This document shows positions 62,253 through 64,000 of a DNA stretch of 64,000 nucleotides, piece by piece. The stretch comes from Accumulibacter sp. (GTDB lineage: Bacteria; Pseudomonadota; Gammaproteobacteria; Burkholderiales; Rhodocyclaceae). Both the position numbers and the translations under genes were made by a program. Each line of letters starts with the position of its first letter. The first letter of the stretch is position 1. The stretch lies in NCBI RefSeq assembly GCF_023806635.1, contig NZ_JAMTDQ010000063.1, positions 28,642 to 92,641 of the forward strand, written 5' to 3'. Under the pieces are notes generated by a model, which worked only from the letters and a program-made list of their open reading frames with translations, was not told where the DNA came from and made no database searches.

Positions 62253-63740
62253 ATGGCGAACGCTGAGAACGTGCCTTCGACGGGTCGGCAGCTCGTCCAT
62301 GGGTCGGCGTGGATGGTCGGCGCCAGATGGGCAGCACGTCTGATCGGCCTGGTCAGCACCGTCATCCTCGCGCGGCTGCTGGCCCCCGCGGATTTTGGCA
62401 TCGTCGCGATAGCCCTGATTGCAGTCGGTCTGCTGGAGACTGTCGGTTATGCCGGTGTCGATCTGGCCCTGATGCGTCCCGGAGCGAACAGCCGCGAACA
62501 CTTCGATACGGCGTGGACGATCCAGATCATCCAGGGGATGTTGATCGCCGGGCTGCTGGTCGTGGTTGCGCCGTGGGTGGGGCAGCTCTTCTCCGAACCG
62601 CGCACGGTCAGCGTCGTGCAGCTGATCGCGCTGCGACCGTTGATCAGTGGCTTCGAGAACATTGGCGTCGTCGCCTTCCGCAAGGATCTCGATTTTGCCA
62701 AGGACTTTCGCTTCACCGTGTATACGAAGCTGGCGAACTTCGCGATAGTCGTCGGCGCGGCCTTCTATCTCGAGAACTATTGGGCGCTTGCCATCGGCAT
62801 GACCAGCGGCAGCGCCATCGCGCTGATCCTGAGCTATCGGATGCATCCTTACCGCCCGCGGCTCAGCCTGACCTGCGTGCGTGAGATGTGGGGATTCTCG
62901 CAATGGCTGATCATCTCCCGTGTTGGAACCTACCTCAATCGCAAGACCGATGAGTTCGTCGTCGGCCGTCTGCTCGGAACAAGTGTCATGGGGGGCTACC
63001 ACGTCGCCAATGAACTGGCGACGATGCCCAGTTCCGAGCTGGTCATGCCGCTGCGGCGCGCGCTGTTTCCCACACTGTCCAAGGTGGCCGGCGCGCGTGA
63101 CGAATTCGCGAATCTGTTCTGCCTGAGCCTTGGTGCAATAGCCGCACTATGCTTCTCGGTTGGCTTTGGTCTGATGGCGGTGGCGCCGGAGTTCGTGCCG
63201 CTGGTCCTCGGCGAGAAGTGGCTGGGGGCGATCGATGCCATGCGTTGGTTGGCGCTTTACGGGGCCTTCTCTTCCCTGATCCTGACGCTCGAGATGCCCT
63301 TGTGGGTGATGGGGCGTACCCGCCTGTCAGCGGCGCAAACCTGGCTGGAACTCGCCCTGTTGGTGCCGATCGCCTTTCTGGCGGCGCATCTCAAGGGCAT
63401 GGAGGGTGTGGCGATGGCGCGTGTGGCGGTATCGATTGCGGTGCTGCCAGTGATGCTGCACTTCGTTTCCTCGTCCTGCATGATCAGGATCGGCAGGCTC
63501 TATGGCGCGCTCTGGCGCCCTTGTCTGGCGGGATTGGCAATGTACGGAATCCTCGCCGTCCTCGCGCCGCTGGTTGACGCACCCGTTGCATTGCTTCTGT
63601 TGCTGAAAGTGCTTGCCGGGGCGGTGATCTTCGCCAGCGTGCTGGTCGTTCTCTGGCTCGTTTCCGGCCGCCACGCCGGCATAGAGGAACAGGCACTGCG
63701 GATGATCGTCAGCCTCGCCGGTCGCCGGCATCGCGCTTGA
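62253..63740 (+). CDS. Wzx-type polysaccharide flippase, second copy
   Basis: A second MOP-family flippase of 495 aa, with about 12-14 hydrophobic segments and MVGARWAARLIGLVSTVILARLLAPADFG near the start. It differs from the copy at 54949 and is closer to the WzxC/Polysacc_synt_3 type (TDEFVVGRLLGTSVMGGYHV). Two flippases in one locus suggest two lipid-linked glycans or a decorated and an undecorated version. ATG 62253, six bases after the kinase stop. It is the last gene of the locus in the window. Confidence 0.92.
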   Translation: MANAENVPSTGRQLVHGSAWMVGARWAARLIGLVSTVILARLLAPADFGIVAIALIAVGLLETVGYAGVDLALMRPGANSREHFDTAWTIQIIQGMLIAGLLVVVAPWVGQLFSEPRTVSVVQLIALRPLISGFENIGVVAFRKDLDFAKDFRFTVYTKLANFAIVVGAAFYLENYWALAIGMTSGSAIALILSYRMHPYRPRLSLTCVREMWGFSQWLIISRVGTYLNRKTDEFVVGRLLGTSVMGGYHVANELATMPSSELVMPLRRALFPTLSKVAGARDEFANLFCLSLGAIAALCFSVGFGLMAVAPEFVPLVLGEKWLGAIDAMRWLALYGAFSSLILTLEMPLWVMGRTRLSAAQTWLELALLVPIAFLAAHLKGMEGVAMARVAVSIAVLPVMLHFVSSSCMIRIGRLYGALWRPCLAGLAMYGILAVLAPLVDAPVALLLLLKVLAGAVIFASVLVVLWLVSGRHAGIEEQALRMIVSLAGRRHRA

Positions 63741-64000
63741 CGGTCGGGCGCACGCACCTTCCGCTCGTATGCTGTCGCGCCAGTTGATGTAGATTCCGGG
63801 TGTCCTTTCGGCAACGCTGCGAAACCCCGGTCGCGGCGGCTGATCCGGGGCCACGGGTGGCGCGCGGCCCCACAGCCACGCGCAAGCAACTCCCAGCGGG
63901 AACGCGGGGTTGGCCGCCGTTCGGAACGTTGGAGATCGTTGCGCTGCCGGATTAATGTGAAAGAATCCCCCTTGAAGGCGAAGGAAGGCCTGACCGCCAC
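63741..64000. other. Terminal non-coding stretch
   Basis: 260 bases after the second flippase with no credible coding frame on either strand; the minus-strand open frame across it is a GC-rich shadow. It includes GGGGCC (about 63846-63851) and GGCCCC, a weak 6-bp inverted repeat. I see no promoter or terminator strong enough to name. Confidence 0.4.

Noticed and set aside
61347-63002. Minus-strand open frame opposite the kinase and second flippase (about 551 codons)
   Set aside because: Shadow frame; Arg/Asp/Gly-rich with no domain.
26989-63740. Whole exopolysaccharide locus as a recently acquired genomic island
   Set aside because: No tRNA end, integrase, transposase or flanking direct repeat was seen, and base composition looks like the flanking genes by eye.

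Overview
The window looks like a chromosomal segment of a high-GC betaproteobacterium, most likely Rhodocyclales and close to the 'Candidatus Accumulibacter' type. That placement is an inference from gene content and order: minCDE, amgK-murU-pepP-ubiH divergent from lptD-surA-pdxA-rsmA, orphan soxYZ, and a large exosortase A (XrtA) exopolysaccharide locus. I could not run a search, so the genus is unproven. I found no rRNA, tRNA, insertion sequence, integrase or CRISPR array.

Positions 1-26537 are mostly housekeeping. The 3' part of valS is followed by leftward genes for a fused PabB/PabC folate enzyme, TusA and a secreted M48 metalloprotease. Rightward moaC-soxY-soxZ come next, then a leftward cold-shock gene with a clear terminator. 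Rightward clpS-clpA, rraA and an ankyrin-repeat gene follow. A leftward block carries minE/minD/minC and then ubiH-pepP-murU-amgK, several of these joined by stop/start overlaps. Divergently, lptD-surA-pdxA-rsmA form an outer-membrane biogenesis operon. The block ends with a leftward set of xthA, a Crp/Fnr regulator and a small DUF2892 membrane protein.

Positions 26989-63740 are one strand-uniform, tightly packed polysaccharide locus of about 37 kb, preceded by a 451-base intergenic region with a plausible sigma-70 promoter. The first part, to about 52.4 kb, is a nearly complete XrtA-type exopolysaccharide locus: export lipoprotein, chain-length determinant, tyrosine autokinase with a Gly-Tyr tail, outer-membrane barrel, AAA ATPase, WecB-type epimerase, DUF3473 deacetylase, FemAB-like transferase, exosortase A fused to an EpsI domain, a formyltransferase/deacetylase fusion, three XrtA-type glycosyltransferases alternating with two asparagine-synthetase-like amidotransferases, an AlgD-like GDP-mannose dehydrogenase, a further glycosyltransferase, a CapK-like adenylate-forming enzyme and an O-antigen-ligase-like polymerase.

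The second part, 52.4-63.7 kb, is more accessory: a third NodB-type deacetylase, a helical-toroid protein of unknown activity, two Wzx-type flippases, an ATP-grasp enzyme, a DegT-type aminotransferase, a family-2 glycosyltransferase, two methyltransferase-like proteins (one degenerate) and a small-molecule-kinase-like phosphotransferase. I read this as an amino-sugar/uronate glycan factory with a decoration module. Which glycan it makes, and whether the decoration genes modify it or a second glycan, cannot be settled from sequence alone. No PEP-CTERM substrate protein and no PrsK/PrsR-type regulator is inside the window.
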